Source of the DNA: Microbacterium sp. Root166
GTDB taxonomy: Bacteria > Actinomycetota > Actinomycetes > Actinomycetales > Microbacteriaceae
Length of the DNA: 64,000 bases
Assembly: GCF_001427145.1 (NCBI RefSeq)
Contig: NZ_LMGL01000001.1
Location: 1,317,241 to 1,381,240, forward strand
Direction: 5' to 3'
Positions 52,201 to 60,026 of this stretch are shown here, piece by piece. Every line of letters begins with the position of its first letter. Position 1 is the stretch's first letter. The notes beneath the pieces are model-generated. The model made no database searches. It worked only from the letters and a program-made list of their open reading frames with translations, and was not told the origin of the DNA. The position numbers were made by a program, and so were the translations under genes.

Positions 52201-53668
52201 GCGGCGGGAGGCCGCCGATCGACAGGTTGACGACGTCGACGTCGCGGTTCACGACCAGGTCGATCATTCCCTCGGTCAGTGCGGCCTGCGTGCAGCCGCC
52301 TGCGAAGGTGCACGCCCGCGACGAGACGATCTGCGCGCCGGGCGCGGCGCCGTGCATCTCGCCGCCGAACATCGAGGTCGCCGCGACGATGCCGGCGACG
52401 TGCGTGCCGTGGGCGCCGGACGGGATGCCGATGTTGACGAAGGTGCCCGTCGTGCCCGCTTCGCCGCCCGCGGGGGCCATGTCGACGCCTTCGCGGTACT
52501 CGACGACGAACGGGATCTGCTCGTTCTGTGCCGTTGCCGGGTCGTCGGCACCGAAGTGGCTCAGCTGCTGGTCGATTCCGAACGGCGCCATGGCGGGCTG
52601 GTTCGTGAAGTCCTTGTCGTTGTCGGCATCCACCCAGATCGTGTGCGTCGACGGCTCGTACAGCACGCCGAAGGCATCCCACTTGGTGCCGTTGCCGTCG
52701 AGGTCGCCCGAGAGCTCGGCACCCATCGTGTAGTACTCGTAGAAGTTGCCGATGAGGAACTCGCCTGCGGGTGCGGTCCACTCGTAGCCGGCGAAGCGGA
52801 ACGCGGGGCCGCTCTTCGCGGTCGCCATCTCGACCCACGTGCCGTCGCGGTCCTGGATCGGATCGGTCGCCGTCACCCAGTCGATGATCTTGGGCTTGCC
52901 GTCGCTCGTCGTCTGGAGGGCCGGGTGGCCCAGGTCGACGCCGGTGTCGACGACGCCGACCACGGTGCCTCGGCCGTCCCACTCGGGATTCGCCGTGAGG
53001 AAGGAGAGCGCGCCGGTCTCGTCGATCGGCATGTACGGGTTCGCCGCCGGGGTACTCGCGTCGGGAGCGCTCGGGCCTGCGCCGAGTGCGAACGGCGAGG
53101 CGGTGACGCCGGCTCCTCGGTCGGGCGCGGGCACCTGGAAGGTGCGGTTCAGGTCGATCGCCTTGACGCTCGGCATCGCGGCCAGCGTGGCGACGGCATC
53201 GGTGGGCACGGTGGCCCGGACGTAGCCGAGTTCTTCGGTCGTCGAGCCGACGACGCCGCCGGCCTGGTGCACAGCGGCGATGATCTCCTCGTCGGCCCCG
53301 TCGCGGGCGAGCATCATGACCGTGACGGTCTCGGCCTCGTCGGACTGGGCCTGCTGCAGGAGCCGGGTGTCGGCTTCCCCCAGCTTGTCGGTGGCGTCGT
53401 CGGTCGATCCGATCGAGTCGATCGGGTGGAACCCGGCTTCTCCCTCGGGCTCGTAGAGCTTGTCTCCGGCCGCCTGCTGCTGATCGATCGCCTCGTCGGC
53501 GAGAGGGCGGTCGGCGGCGAATGGACCACTCGGGTCGGGCGCCGCCGAAGGGTCCCGCTCGGGGAGCGGCGTGGGCGCTGCCACGGCGGTCCCGAGCGGC
53601 GCGATCACCATCGCGGCGGAGATCAGCGCCGCTGACGCGGCCCCGACCAGCTTCTTACGTTTACTCAT
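49283..53668 (-). CDS. Large secreted subtilisin-like serine peptidase (S8)
   Basis: The 1,461-residue exoprotein has a signal peptide (MSKRKK, hydrophobic core, cleavage near AVAA at about residue 31). An I9-like propeptide spans about residues 105-165 and the S8 triad follows: Asp ~241 (GVVDTGVDLG), His ~422 (GAHGTHVAGIVA) and Ser ~615 (NGTSMAAPQVAGSAA). A 180-residue insert lies between Asp and His. Several beta-sandwich repeats follow. Residues about 1150-1450 hold HAF/beta-propeller-like repeats (INEDQTAVGILTDS, INAAGTVVGYANT, VNASGTVVGTSGDD). No LPxTG anchor is seen. It likely degrades extracellular protein. It is monocistronic. Confidence 0.85.
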   Translation of the reverse strand: MSKRKKLVGAASAALISAAMVIAPLGTAVAAPTPLPERDPSAAPDPSGPFAADRPLADEAIDQQQAAGDKLYEPEGEAGFHPIDSIGSTDDATDKLGEADTRLLQQAQSDEAETVTVMMLARDGADEEIIAAVHQAGGVVGSTTEELGYVRATVPTDAVATLAAMPSVKAIDLNRTFQVPAPDRGAGVTASPFALGAGPSAPDASTPAANPYMPIDETGALSFLTANPEWDGRGTVVGVVDTGVDLGHPALQTTSDGKPKIIDWVTATDPIQDRDGTWVEMATAKSGPAFRFAGYEWTAPAGEFLIGNFYEYYTMGAELSGDLDGNGTKWDAFGVLYEPSTHTIWVDADNDKDFTNQPAMAPFGIDQQLSHFGADDPATAQNEQIPFVVEYREGVDMAPAGGEAGTTGTFVNIGIPSGAHGTHVAGIVAATSMFGGEMHGAAPGAQIVSSRACTFAGGCTQAALTEGMIDLVVNRDVDVVNLSIGGLPPLNDGSDVIADLYDQLIEQYGVQIVVAAGNDGLGTNTVGSPSVAAEVISVAASVSSSTWWANYGSQVSTDEGIFGFSSRGPAENGGLAPQVAAPGSAVSPIPMWLPGQAVLETGYDLPAGYGMFNGTSMAAPQVAGSAALLLSAAKASKVTVSASALKTALIGTASLIPGIPTTAQGAGVIDTVAAWKTLAKKVSVNELEIAAPVCTSLSGMLDTPHVGAGVYNRCLPEAGGQVTGQEKTYGIQVTRTSGSDKSIGHKIGWIGNDGTFSARGSLPLKKDKASGVTVTADAATSGLHSAIMTIDDPATPGIDQFVGVTVLATAPLTGPDFAVTDSGVLPRGGSTSVLVPVPAGVEALQLTLDGIVDGSQMRILPVDPDGMPADSNASNHCYTDYADPAECDATARAIYRPKPGVWEFVIEARRTSGTDANAYSASVALQGLTVAPVSTTIDSVTMHEPTDVSMTGTNAFGAVEAHVATGEIGTVTNLFATVAQGEQIANMLYIPRESTRLDVTLTARESADLDFYVFFGGRPIGQSATTGVGAERIVIDDPQPGTYYIVVAGVSVPGEGVTFDYHQELFSKGQGTVTPTSDATYSLAPGETMPVEGALTVSARQLTTEAMVGRVRVANEHGTIIGAASVAIKAVEVPQLDVVGWAGPFVGAEMTDGGVVAGDRQYEERMTPTTWSAENGFVNLHMGDSRHGMALGINEDQTAVGILTDSFWGYQPSMWTADGALTVIGVPDWRAYPGGYATAINDDGIVTGFAELMEQGEDGMWHSYSDPFTRTPDGVFHKLEQLSDDPSGTQTRAINAAGTVVGYANTAEYAPNAVTWDAATGAVRNLGTLPGQYMAMGLDVNASGTVVGTSGDDAFVWTETGGMTRLADYGYNATAEKVTDDGWVLGTVELAPDFAVSSLWDPQGRLWDLSGMVPVENGGWFLPLYSFDINNEHQLMLYGEGGANGSDSSSVMLSIPASMRD

Positions 53669-53833
53669 CGTGCTCCTTGGTGGGGGGTGAGCACGGCGTC
53701 ATATCGGCGCCGGACCGTGCCCGGGCGCAGACGACGTTGTCCGCCCGGCACACGCGTCCGAATCTCTCAGCGCCGTTCCCCGAGGGCAATCGATAATGGC
53801 GGCGGATGAGTGCCATGGCACGTTGTCGCCGCG

Positions 53834-54916
53834 CTACCGCCCGCGGAGCACCCGCTGCAGCAGCTGGATGTGCAGCTGGAAGCTCCTCGTCATCTCCTTT
53901 GTCGAGTGGAGGTTGAGCACGATCGTGATGTCTCGCTCGGGGTCGGAGAACAGATGGACGCCGGTCACTCCGAGGTGGCCGATCGTGCGCGGGAGGCCGA
54001 GCAGCAGCGGGAAGAAACCGGGATAGCGCAGCTGCATGAGTCCGGCTCCGTAGTGGATGCCGGGGCGGAACCGGTTCTCGATCCGCGCCATCCTTGCCCG
54101 CGACTCGGCGCCGAGGAGCGCACCGGAGTGCCAGGCGGCGGCGAACCGGTGCAGGTCGTCGACGGTGGTGACGACCCCGCCTCCGCCCCAGTCGCAACTC
54201 AGGCTCTGCGCACGGCTGAGGTCGACGCCGTCCACCAGGATCGGCGCGATGTCGAGCGCGCGGCCGGGGTCCGGATCGACGGATGCCGCGCCCCCGGGCA
54301 TCGTGTGGAACAGCAGGCACGAGGCATCCATCCCCGACGGCCCGAGGATGCGCTCGTGCAGCTGCGTGCCGAGCGGAGCGCCACCCGACTCCTCGATCAC
54401 GCGGGCCAGCAGCACGTAGCCCGTGTCGGAGTACGAGAAGCGCTCGCCGGGGCGGCCGACCGGCCTCTGGTGCTCGCGGGAGAAGGCGAGCAGGTCCGCC
54501 GGGGTGTACTCCCGGTCGAGGTCCCGGGTCGCCTGTGCTGTGAACGTCTCTCCGGTGTCGTTGCGCCCGCCGAAGTAGTCGGCGACACCGCTGGTGTGGG
54601 TGAGGAGGTGAAGAGCGGTGACGGATGCCGCGGCATCCCCATCCGAGAACAGCCCGTCCGTCTCACCGGGCGGGAGCAGCGAGGGCAGGGGAGCAGTGAG
54701 GTCGAGGTCGCCGCGCTCTGCGAGCTGGAACGCGAGGGTGGCCGTCAGCATCTTGCCCACGCTGGCGGCATGGAAGCGGCGCGCGCGGTCTCCGGACGCG
54801 AACTCCACGCCCGGCGCGCGGACCAGCACCTGCGGGGCCGGCAAGTCGGGACGCTTGCGAGCGAACCGCTCAGCGATCGCGGTGAGATCGGATTCGATGT
54901 CGCGATAACGGGCCAT
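53834..54916 (-). CDS. Serine hydrolase of the beta-lactamase/class C family
   Basis: The 360-residue protein has the S-x-x-K motif at S52-K55 (AASVGKMLTA), the Y-S-D variant of Y-x-N at 162-164 (RFSYSDTGYVLLARV), and IGHLGVTGVHLFSD in place of the KTG strand. No signal peptide is visible, so it is cytoplasmic, unlike true beta-lactamases; an esterase or D-aminopeptidase-like role is more likely. ATG 54916 has AAGGGAG ahead and is preferred over an upstream in-frame ATG at 54955. It is divergent from a PadR regulator. Confidence 0.8.
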   Translation of the reverse strand: MARYRDIESDLTAIAERFARKRPDLPAPQVLVRAPGVEFASGDRARRFHAASVGKMLTATLAFQLAERGDLDLTAPLPSLLPPGETDGLFSDGDAAASVTALHLLTHTSGVADYFGGRNDTGETFTAQATRDLDREYTPADLLAFSREHQRPVGRPGERFSYSDTGYVLLARVIEESGGAPLGTQLHERILGPSGMDASCLLFHTMPGGAASVDPDPGRALDIAPILVDGVDLSRAQSLSCDWGGGGVVTTVDDLHRFAAAWHSGALLGAESRARMARIENRFRPGIHYGAGLMQLRYPGFFPLLLGLPRTIGHLGVTGVHLFSDPERDITIVLNLHSTKEMTRSFQLHIQLLQRVLRGR

Positions 54917-54975
54917 GGCACTCCCTTGTGATATATCTAAGGGATAGGTTGCCACAGATGCGACAGGATGGGCAC

Positions 54976-55494
54976 ATGCAGTTCGTCATCCTGGGCCTGC
55001 TCATGATGCGGCCGATGTCGCTCTACGACCTCCATGCCCAGTTCTCGGCCGGTCCGTCGCTGTTCTACAGCGCCAGCTTCGGCAGCATCCATCGCGCGCT
55101 CCGGCAGCTGGTCGCCCAGGGCATGGTGACGGTCGACGACGCCCCCGACTCGGCTCGAGGGCGCAAGCTGCACACGCCGACGCCGGCGGGCGTGGACGCC
55201 TGGCGGCAGTGGATGCACGAGCCGATCGGCGGGTCGAATGCCGAAACGGCGATGCTGGCGAAGGTCTACCTCCTCGGGCTGCTCGACGACGGCGACGAAC
55301 GCCGCAGCGCCGTCGCCGTGCTGAAGGCCAGCGTCACCGAAGAGCTCTCCGCGCTGCGCGCCGTCGCCGCCGACCTGGATGCGACCGACATCCCCGAGGA
55401 GTACGCCGGTGTCTTCCGGTATCAGCGGGCGACTCTGGACTACGGCCTCCGCTCCCACGAGCTCGCGCTGGCCTGGCTCGATGACCTGGTCTGA
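54976..55494 (+). CDS. PadR-family transcriptional regulator
   Basis: The 172-residue protein has an N-terminal winged helix (VILGLLMMRPMSLYDLHAQF, SIHRALRQLVAQGMVTVDDA) and a C-terminal helical dimerisation half, the long PadR/Vir type. ATG 54976 is seven bases after AGGAT; the frame is open to 54928. The 59-base divergent gap to the serine hydrolase holds the palindrome GATATATC (54930-54937), a likely operator and -10 region. It probably represses itself and the hydrolase. Confidence 0.82.
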   Translation: MQFVILGLLMMRPMSLYDLHAQFSAGPSLFYSASFGSIHRALRQLVAQGMVTVDDAPDSARGRKLHTPTPAGVDAWRQWMHEPIGGSNAETAMLAKVYLLGLLDDGDERRSAVAVLKASVTEELSALRAVAADLDATDIPEEYAGVFRYQRATLDYGLRSHELALAWLDDLV

Positions 55495-55503
55495 GGACGC
55501 GAA

Positions 55504-55536
55504 AACGGGCCGCACCCGGCAGGTGTGCGGCCCGTT
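55504..55536 (+). terminator. Terminator after the PadR gene
   Basis: AACGGGCCGCAC and GTGCGGCCCGTT flank CCGGCAGGT (55504-55536), between the convergent PadR and DUF4234 genes. The stem sequence recurs almost unchanged at 55945-55976. Confidence 0.75.
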
Positions 55537-55553
55537 CTGCGTTGCTGATGCGT

Positions 55554-55856
55554 TCAGCTGGCCTTGCGGCGGTTGATGCGGGCCTGCACGAACGCCTGGC
55601 CGATCCAGCCGAGGAGGAGCATGAGGGCGAAGTTCGCGCCCTTGCTGGCGCCGGTGACCTCTTCGATCGCCTTGGAGAGCGACCACAGGTAGATGAAGGA
55701 CATGATCGGGACGATCAGCCACCAGGTCGTCATCGGCTTCGCGCCGTTGCGCGCCATGTCACCGCGGGTCTTGGCGTACCAGACGATCGAGTAGATGCCG
55801 AAGGTGATGAGGGGAAGCCAGAAGACGGCGGCCGCGGAGCGGTGGGTGAGATTCAC
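55554..55856 (-). CDS. DUF4234-domain small membrane protein
   Basis: The 100-residue protein has three hydrophobic segments. FWLPLITFGIYSIVWYAKT is the DUF4234 signature (F-x-x-x-I-x-x-W-Y), then WWLIVPIMSFIYLWSLSKAI and LMLLLGWIGQAFVQARINRR. The start is GTG 55856 with AGGA five bases ahead. It is enclosed by two similar GC-rich hairpins, so it is probably a one-gene unit. The function is unknown. Confidence 0.75.
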   Translation of the reverse strand: MNLTHRSAAAVFWLPLITFGIYSIVWYAKTRGDMARNGAKPMTTWWLIVPIMSFIYLWSLSKAIEEVTGASKGANFALMLLLGWIGQAFVQARINRRKAS

Positions 55857-55944
55857 GAGGGTCCTGTCGAGCGAGGGTGTAGGGCGCGGCGAGTACCGGT
55901 GCCGGTGCTCACCGTACAGGTGCCGAAGGCTCTCGCCGGACGAA

Positions 55945-55976
55945 AACGGGCCGCACCCTGCAGGGTGCGGCCCGTT
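55945..55976 (-). terminator. 32-base perfect palindrome after the ABC exporter operon
   Basis: AACGGGCCGCACCCTG joined to its exact complement (55945-55976), 18 bases beyond the stop of the ABC permease gene. It is followed on the - strand by TTTTCG. The stem is shared with 55504-55536. Confidence 0.75.
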
Positions 55977-55993
55977 CCGGCAGTGCCACGGGA

Positions 55994-56755
55994 TCAGCTG
56001 ATCTTGCGGCGGTAGATCGCCATCGCCCAGAAGTACGCGACGACCAGGATGCCGACGCACCACGCCAGTGCGATCCAGATGCCGTCGCCGACCGGCTGGC
56101 CGGCGAACAGGTCGCGGAGGGTGTTGACGATCGGCGTGACCGGCTGGTTCTCGGCGAACCAGGCGACCGGCGCCGGCATCGTGTCGGTGGGAACGAAGGC
56201 CGAGCTGATGAACGGCAGGAAGATGAGCGGGTACGAGAACGCGCTCGCTCCGTCCACCGTCTTGGCCGAGAGCCCTGCGACCACGGCCAGCCAGGTCAGT
56301 GCCAGGGTGAACAGCACCAGGATGCCGGCTACCGCGAGCCAGTCCCACAGGTTCGCCTCGGTGCGGAAGCCCATCGCGAATCCGACGCCGATCACGATGA
56401 CCAGCGAGATGACGTTCGCCACCAGTGACGTGAGCACGTGCGCCCAGAGCGCGGCGGACCGCGCGATCGGCATCGACTGGAAGCGCTCGAAGATGCCGCC
56501 CTGCATGTCCATGAACAGGCGGTACGCCGTGTAGGCGATGCCGGAGGCGATCGTGATGAGCAGGATGCCGGGCAGCATGTAGTCGATGTACGACGTGCCG
56601 CCGGTGTCGATGGCCCCGCCGAAGACGAAGACGAACAGGACCATGATGGCCACCGGGGTGACGGCGGTGGTGATGATGGTGTCGGGGCTGCGCAGGATGT
56701 GCCGCAACGACCGACCGGTGAGGACGGCGGTGTCGCCGGCGAAGTGCGTGGTCAT
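55994..56755 (-). CDS. ABC-2 type permease, DrrB-like
   Basis: The 253-residue protein has six membrane helices in the ABC-2 pattern, including TAVTPVAIMVLFVFVFGGAI, MLPGILLITIASGIAYTAYR and the conserved FLPFISSAFVPTDTMPAPVA before the last helix pair. It is the membrane half of a DrrAB-type exporter with the ATPase gene nine bases upstream. It likely pumps out a hydrophobic compound. The ATG is at 56755. Confidence 0.85.
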   Translation of the reverse strand: MTTHFAGDTAVLTGRSLRHILRSPDTIITTAVTPVAIMVLFVFVFGGAIDTGGTSYIDYMLPGILLITIASGIAYTAYRLFMDMQGGIFERFQSMPIARSAALWAHVLTSLVANVISLVIVIGVGFAMGFRTEANLWDWLAVAGILVLFTLALTWLAVVAGLSAKTVDGASAFSYPLIFLPFISSAFVPTDTMPAPVAWFAENQPVTPIVNTLRDLFAGQPVGDGIWIALAWCVGILVVAYFWAMAIYRRKIS

Positions 56756-56764
56756 CGTCGTTCC

Positions 56765-57553
56765 TTACTTGTCTGTGGTGGCGGCGTCGGGGACGAGCCC
56801 GTCGTCGCCGGTGATCGCGAGGAAGACCTCCTCGAGGGTGGGCTGCTTCTCGACGTACTCGACGGTCGCGGCCGGCAGCAGGCGCTTGAGCTCGGCCAGC
56901 GTGCCGTTGACGATGATGCGCCCCTGGTGCAGGATCGCGATCCGGTCGGCGAGCTGCTCGGCCTCGTCGAGGTACTGCGTCGTCAGCAGCACGGTTGTGC
57001 CGCTGTCGGCGAGCTCCTTGATCGTCTGCCAGACCTCGATGCGCGCTTGCGGGTCGAGGCCGGTCGTCGGCTCGTCGAGGAAGATCACCGGCGGCCTGCC
57101 GATGAGGCTCATCGCGATGTCGAGCCGGCGGCGCATCCCGCCCGAGTACGTGCCCGCCCTGCGCCCGCCCGCCTCGGTCAGCGAGAAGCGGGCGAGCAGC
57201 TCGTCGGCGATCGCGCCCGGGTCCTTCAGGTGGCGGAGGCGAGCGAGCAGCACGAGGTTCTCGCGCCCAGTGAGGATCTCGTCCACCGCGGCGAACTGCC
57301 CGGTCAGGCTGATTGACTCCCGCACCTTCTGCGGCTGGGACGCCACGTCGAAGCCATGGACGTCGGCCGAGCCGGCATCCGCCTTCAGCAGGGTGGCGAG
57401 GATCCGCACCACCGTCGTCTTGCCGGCGCCGTTGGAGCCGAGCAGGGCGAAGATGCTGCCGCGGGCGACGTCGAAGTCGACGCCCTTCAGCACGTGGAGG
57501 TCCTTATAGGACTTCTCCAGTCCGGTCACCCGGATCGCGGCATCCGTGGTCAT
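56765..57553 (-). CDS. ABC transporter ATP-binding protein, DrrA-like
   Basis: The 262-residue ATPase has Walker A GSNGAGKTT (residues about 39-47), Q-loop SLTGQFAAVDE, signature YSGGMRRRLDIA, Walker B VIFLDEPTTGLD, and the H-loop replaced by TTQYLDEAEQLADR, as is usual in the DrrA group. The C-terminal extension (VEYVEKQPTLEEVFLAITGD) is also DrrA-like. ATG 57553 overlaps the stop of the DUF1048 gene. It acts with the permease downstream. Confidence 0.88.
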   Translation of the reverse strand: MTTDAAIRVTGLEKSYKDLHVLKGVDFDVARGSIFALLGSNGAGKTTVVRILATLLKADAGSADVHGFDVASQPQKVRESISLTGQFAAVDEILTGRENLVLLARLRHLKDPGAIADELLARFSLTEAGGRRAGTYSGGMRRRLDIAMSLIGRPPVIFLDEPTTGLDPQARIEVWQTIKELADSGTTVLLTTQYLDEAEQLADRIAILHQGRIIVNGTLAELKRLLPAATVEYVEKQPTLEEVFLAITGDDGLVPDAATTDK

Positions 57554-57918
57554 TTCTTCTCTCCTTCTTCGGCGTCGTCCATCGCCTTCGTCAGACGGGC
57601 GCGTTCCTTGTCGATCCACTGCTTGCCGGTGTACGCCTGCGCGAACGTCTCGGCGAACTCGACGGGGTCATCGCCCACGATGTCGCGGACGGGGGTGCCG
57701 TCGACCGCTGCGCGCTCCCACAGATCGGCCAGGTCGGTGTACATCGTGATGAGCGTGGGGCCGTCGGTGATGCCGCCGGAGTACATGAGGTACCGGTGCA
57801 TCGCCTTGGCGGCGGCGGCGTACGGCTCGGGCAGGGCGTCGATGCGGGCCTTGTCCTTCTTGTACTGCTTCTTTTCTGCGAGCGCGCCGGTGAAGAGCTC
57901 GATCCACTTCGCGGTCAT
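57550..57918 (-). CDS. DUF1048-family protein
   Basis: This 122-residue soluble helical protein reads KWIELFTGALAEKKQYKKDK, then PYAAAAKAMHRYLMYSG and PVEFAETFAQAYTGKQWIDK. DUF1048 proteins are usually encoded between a PadR regulator and DrrAB-type transporters, as here, and may be accessory regulators. ATG 57918 overlaps the PadR stop and its own stop overlaps the ATPase start. Confidence 0.8.
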   Translation of the reverse strand: MTAKWIELFTGALAEKKQYKKDKARIDALPEPYAAAAKAMHRYLMYSGGITDGPTLITMYTDLADLWERAAVDGTPVRDIVGDDPVEFAETFAQAYTGKQWIDKERARLTKAMDDAEEGEKK

Positions 57919-58262
57919 GCGCTGTCTCCTTGGTCGTTGCTGCTGTCGTGGAGCTGTTCGATGCGTTCTGCGAGGAAGCTCCACGTCCTCCAGAAGTCCT
58001 CGAGCTGTTCGCGTCCCTGCGCGTTGATCGAATAGACCTTGCGCGGCGGCCCCTTCTCGGAGGGGACCTTCTCGACATCCACGAAGCCGCGCTGCTCGAC
58101 GCGGACGAGGAGCGCGTACACCGTGCCCTCGGCGAGGTCGGAGAAGCCCTGCTCGCGCAGTCGCGCGGTGATGTCGTAGCCGTACGCGGGACGATGCGAC
58201 ACGATCGAGAGCACGATGCCCTCGAGAGTGCCCTTGAGCATCTCCGTCATCTGACTGGCCAT
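57915..58262 (-). CDS. PadR-family regulator of the ABC exporter
   Basis: The 115-residue short-form PadR repressor has a winged helix (LSIVSHRPAYGYDITARLRE, then LAEGTVYALLVRVEQRGFVD) and a C-terminal helix. ATG 58262 has GGAGGTGAG ahead. It is the first gene of a four-gene operon (PadR, DUF1048, ATPase, permease) with ATGA overlaps at the first two junctions. A palindrome at 58310-58327 upstream is its likely operator. Confidence 0.88.
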   Translation of the reverse strand: MASQMTEMLKGTLEGIVLSIVSHRPAYGYDITARLREQGFSDLAEGTVYALLVRVEQRGFVDVEKVPSEKGPPRKVYSINAQGREQLEDFWRTWSFLAERIEQLHDSSNDQGDSA

Positions 58263-58309
58263 GCTCACCTCCTCTACTCTGTGCTGCTGACTACCACTAG
58301 ACGGTAACA

Positions 58310-58327
58310 CTAAGTACCGGTAGTTAG
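58310..58327. promoter_or_regulatory. PadR operator candidate
   Basis: CTAAGTACC-GGTAGTTAG is an 18-base palindrome with one mismatched pair and a TACCGGTA centre, 48 bases upstream of the PadR start and 42 before the YaeQ start. The surrounding AT-rich sequence could hold divergent promoters. Confidence 0.6.
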
Positions 58328-58368
58328 CAACACTGAATACTGAACTTCTTCGCGTAGGCTCCTGACCT

Positions 58369-58920
58369 ATGGCACTGGGCGCGACGATCATCACCTTCAC
58401 GGTGCAGCTGGCAGACGTCGATCGCGGGGTGTACGAGGAGCTCGCGCTGCGTGTGGCGCGGCATCCCTCCGAGACGGAGGCGTACATGATGACGCGCCTC
58501 CTCGCCTACTGCCTCGAGTACGAAGAGGGCATCGTGTTCAGTGACGGGATCTCGCAGACCGACGAGCCCGCCGTGCTGGTGCGCGACATGACGGGCCGGA
58601 TCACCGCGTGGATCGAGATCGGCGCACCCGACGCGGAGCGCCTGCACTACGGCAGCAAGCTCGCCGACCGTGTCGCCGTGTACACGCACCGCGATCCGGC
58701 CAAGGTCGCGGCGCCCTGGACCGGGAAGAAGATCCACCAGGCCGAGGCGATCACGCTGTACAGCTTCGACCCGGGCTTCATCGACGATGCCGTCAGGCCC
58801 CTCGAACGTCGCAACGACATGACCGTCTCGGTCACCGAGCGCCAGCTGTACCTCGAGCTGAACGGAACGACGCTGAGCACGGAGATCCACGCGCACCCGG
58901 TCGTGGCGCCCGCTCTCTGA
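58369..58920 (+). CDS. YaeQ-family protein
   Basis: This 183-residue protein runs ITFTVQLADVDRGVYEELAL, HPSETEAYMMTRLLAYCLEY, GSKLADRVAVYTHRD, GKKIHQAEAITLYSFDPGFI, the complete YaeQ pattern. YaeQ has a PD-(D/E)xK nuclease-like fold, but its role is unsettled. ATG 58369 follows directly the divergent region with the PadR operon. It is a single gene. Confidence 0.88.
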   Translation: MALGATIITFTVQLADVDRGVYEELALRVARHPSETEAYMMTRLLAYCLEYEEGIVFSDGISQTDEPAVLVRDMTGRITAWIEIGAPDAERLHYGSKLADRVAVYTHRDPAKVAAPWTGKKIHQAEAITLYSFDPGFIDDAVRPLERRNDMTVSVTERQLYLELNGTTLSTEIHAHPVVAPAL

Positions 58921-59029
58921 GGCCCCGTAAATCCGGGCTTTCCCGCCGTGCGGAGGGAAAGGATAAACGCTTGACCGGATGCTGGCAACCCAGGCTCTGA
59001 ACGGCCGGGTCCCGGCTTATCGTCTGGCT

Positions 59030-59737
59030 ATGAGCACCTCAAGCACGCCCCGTGACTCCGCAGGTCGCCCGATCGACGACTCGGGTCGCCCGATCGACGA
59101 CCGCGCGTACACGGCGGACGACCGCGCCTACACGGCACCGGTCGACCGCGAACTCGCGCACTCCGACGCCCTCGCGCTCGAGAACCGCCGGTTCCGCGGC
59201 GTCAAGTTCGGCTCGGCGTTCTTCGGATGGCTGACGGCGTTCGGCGCCGCGGTGCTGCTGACCGCCGTGGTGGGCGCCATCGGCGCCGCGATCGGCGTCA
59301 ACACCGGGACCACGGTTGAAGAAGCAGCGGATGCCGCGGCTGACAACGCCGAGACGGTCGGCATCGTCGGCATCATCGCGGTGGCCGTCGTGCTCTTCGT
59401 CGCCTACCTCGCGGGTGGCTACGTCGCCGGGCGCATGGCTCGGTTCAGCGGAGCGCTGCAGGGCGTCGCGGTGTGGGTGTGGGGCATCGTGATCGCGCTC
59501 CTCGTGGCCATCCTCTCGATGATCCTGGGTGCGCAGTGGGACATCCTCGGCAACCTCGACAGCTTCCCGCGGATCCCCATGGCCGACTCCGCCACCACCA
59601 CGGGCATCATCACGGCGGTCGTCGCCGCGGTCATCACGCTGGGCGGCGCAATCCTCGGCGGCATGGCCGGCATGAAGTACCACCGCCGGGTCGACAGCGT
59701 CGGCCTCGGCGACGAGCGCGTCGTGCGGGATCGATGA
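59030..59737 (+). CDS. Membrane protein with hydrophilic N-terminal repeats, unknown function
   Basis: The 235-residue protein has an N-terminal 60-residue polar tail with short repeats (GRPIDDSGRPIDD, RAYTADDRAYTA). About four membrane helices follow, including FGWLTAFGAAVLLTAVVGAI, IAVAVVLFVAYLAGGYVAGR, and a glycine-rich last helix. This is a common actinobacterial layout, and I do not recognise a named family. It lies 49 bases before a CsbD-family gene, suggesting co-transcription and perhaps an envelope stress role. Confidence 0.65.
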   Translation: MSTSSTPRDSAGRPIDDSGRPIDDRAYTADDRAYTAPVDRELAHSDALALENRRFRGVKFGSAFFGWLTAFGAAVLLTAVVGAIGAAIGVNTGTTVEEAADAAADNAETVGIVGIIAVAVVLFVAYLAGGYVAGRMARFSGALQGVAVWVWGIVIALLVAILSMILGAQWDILGNLDSFPRIPMADSATTTGIITAVVAAVITLGGAILGGMAGMKYHRRVDSVGLGDERVVRDR

Positions 59738-59786
59738 CGCACGCGATGGATCGGCGGCACGAGGCCGCCGGAGAGGAGAAGAGCCC

Positions 59787-59972
59787 ATGGGCATGGACGA
59801 CGACATGAAGCACGGCGCCGAGGAGATGAAGGGCAAGGTCAAGGAGTCGGTCGGAGACATGACCGACAACGAGCGCCTTCAGGCCGAAGGCAAGATGGAC
59901 CAGGCCAAGGCCAACATCAAGCAGGCCGGCGACGATGTGAAGGACGCGTTCACCGACGACGACCGGAGGTGA
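59787..59972 (+). CDS. CsbD-family stress protein
   Basis: The 61-residue acidic, hydrophilic protein reads MKGKVKESVGDMTDNERLQA then EGKMDQAKANIKQAGDDVKD, the defining CsbD pattern. Homologues are general-stress proteins of unknown mechanism. ATG 59787 follows GGAGAGGAG. A perfect terminator hairpin lies 12 bases after the stop. Confidence 0.88.
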   Translation: MGMDDDMKHGAEEMKGKVKESVGDMTDNERLQAEGKMDQAKANIKQAGDDVKDAFTDDDRR

Positions 59973-59984
59973 TCCGCACCTCTG

Positions 59985-60012
59985 GTGCCCCCCGCGCAGA
60001 CGCGGGGGGCAC
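59985..60012 (+). terminator. Terminator after the CsbD gene
   Basis: GTGCCCCCCGCG-CAGA-CGCGGGGGGCAC (59985-60012) is a perfect 12-bp stem with a tetraloop. Confidence 0.75.
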
Positions 60013-60026
60013 TGGTGTGTCAGCGG

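Noticed and set aside
49271-53635. A 1,454-codon open frame on the + strand antisense to the subtilase gene
   Set aside because: It is Arg/Asp/Val/Gly-rich low-complexity protein with no motif and mirrors the GC-rich codon structure of the real gene on the - strand, which has a signal peptide and catalytic triad.
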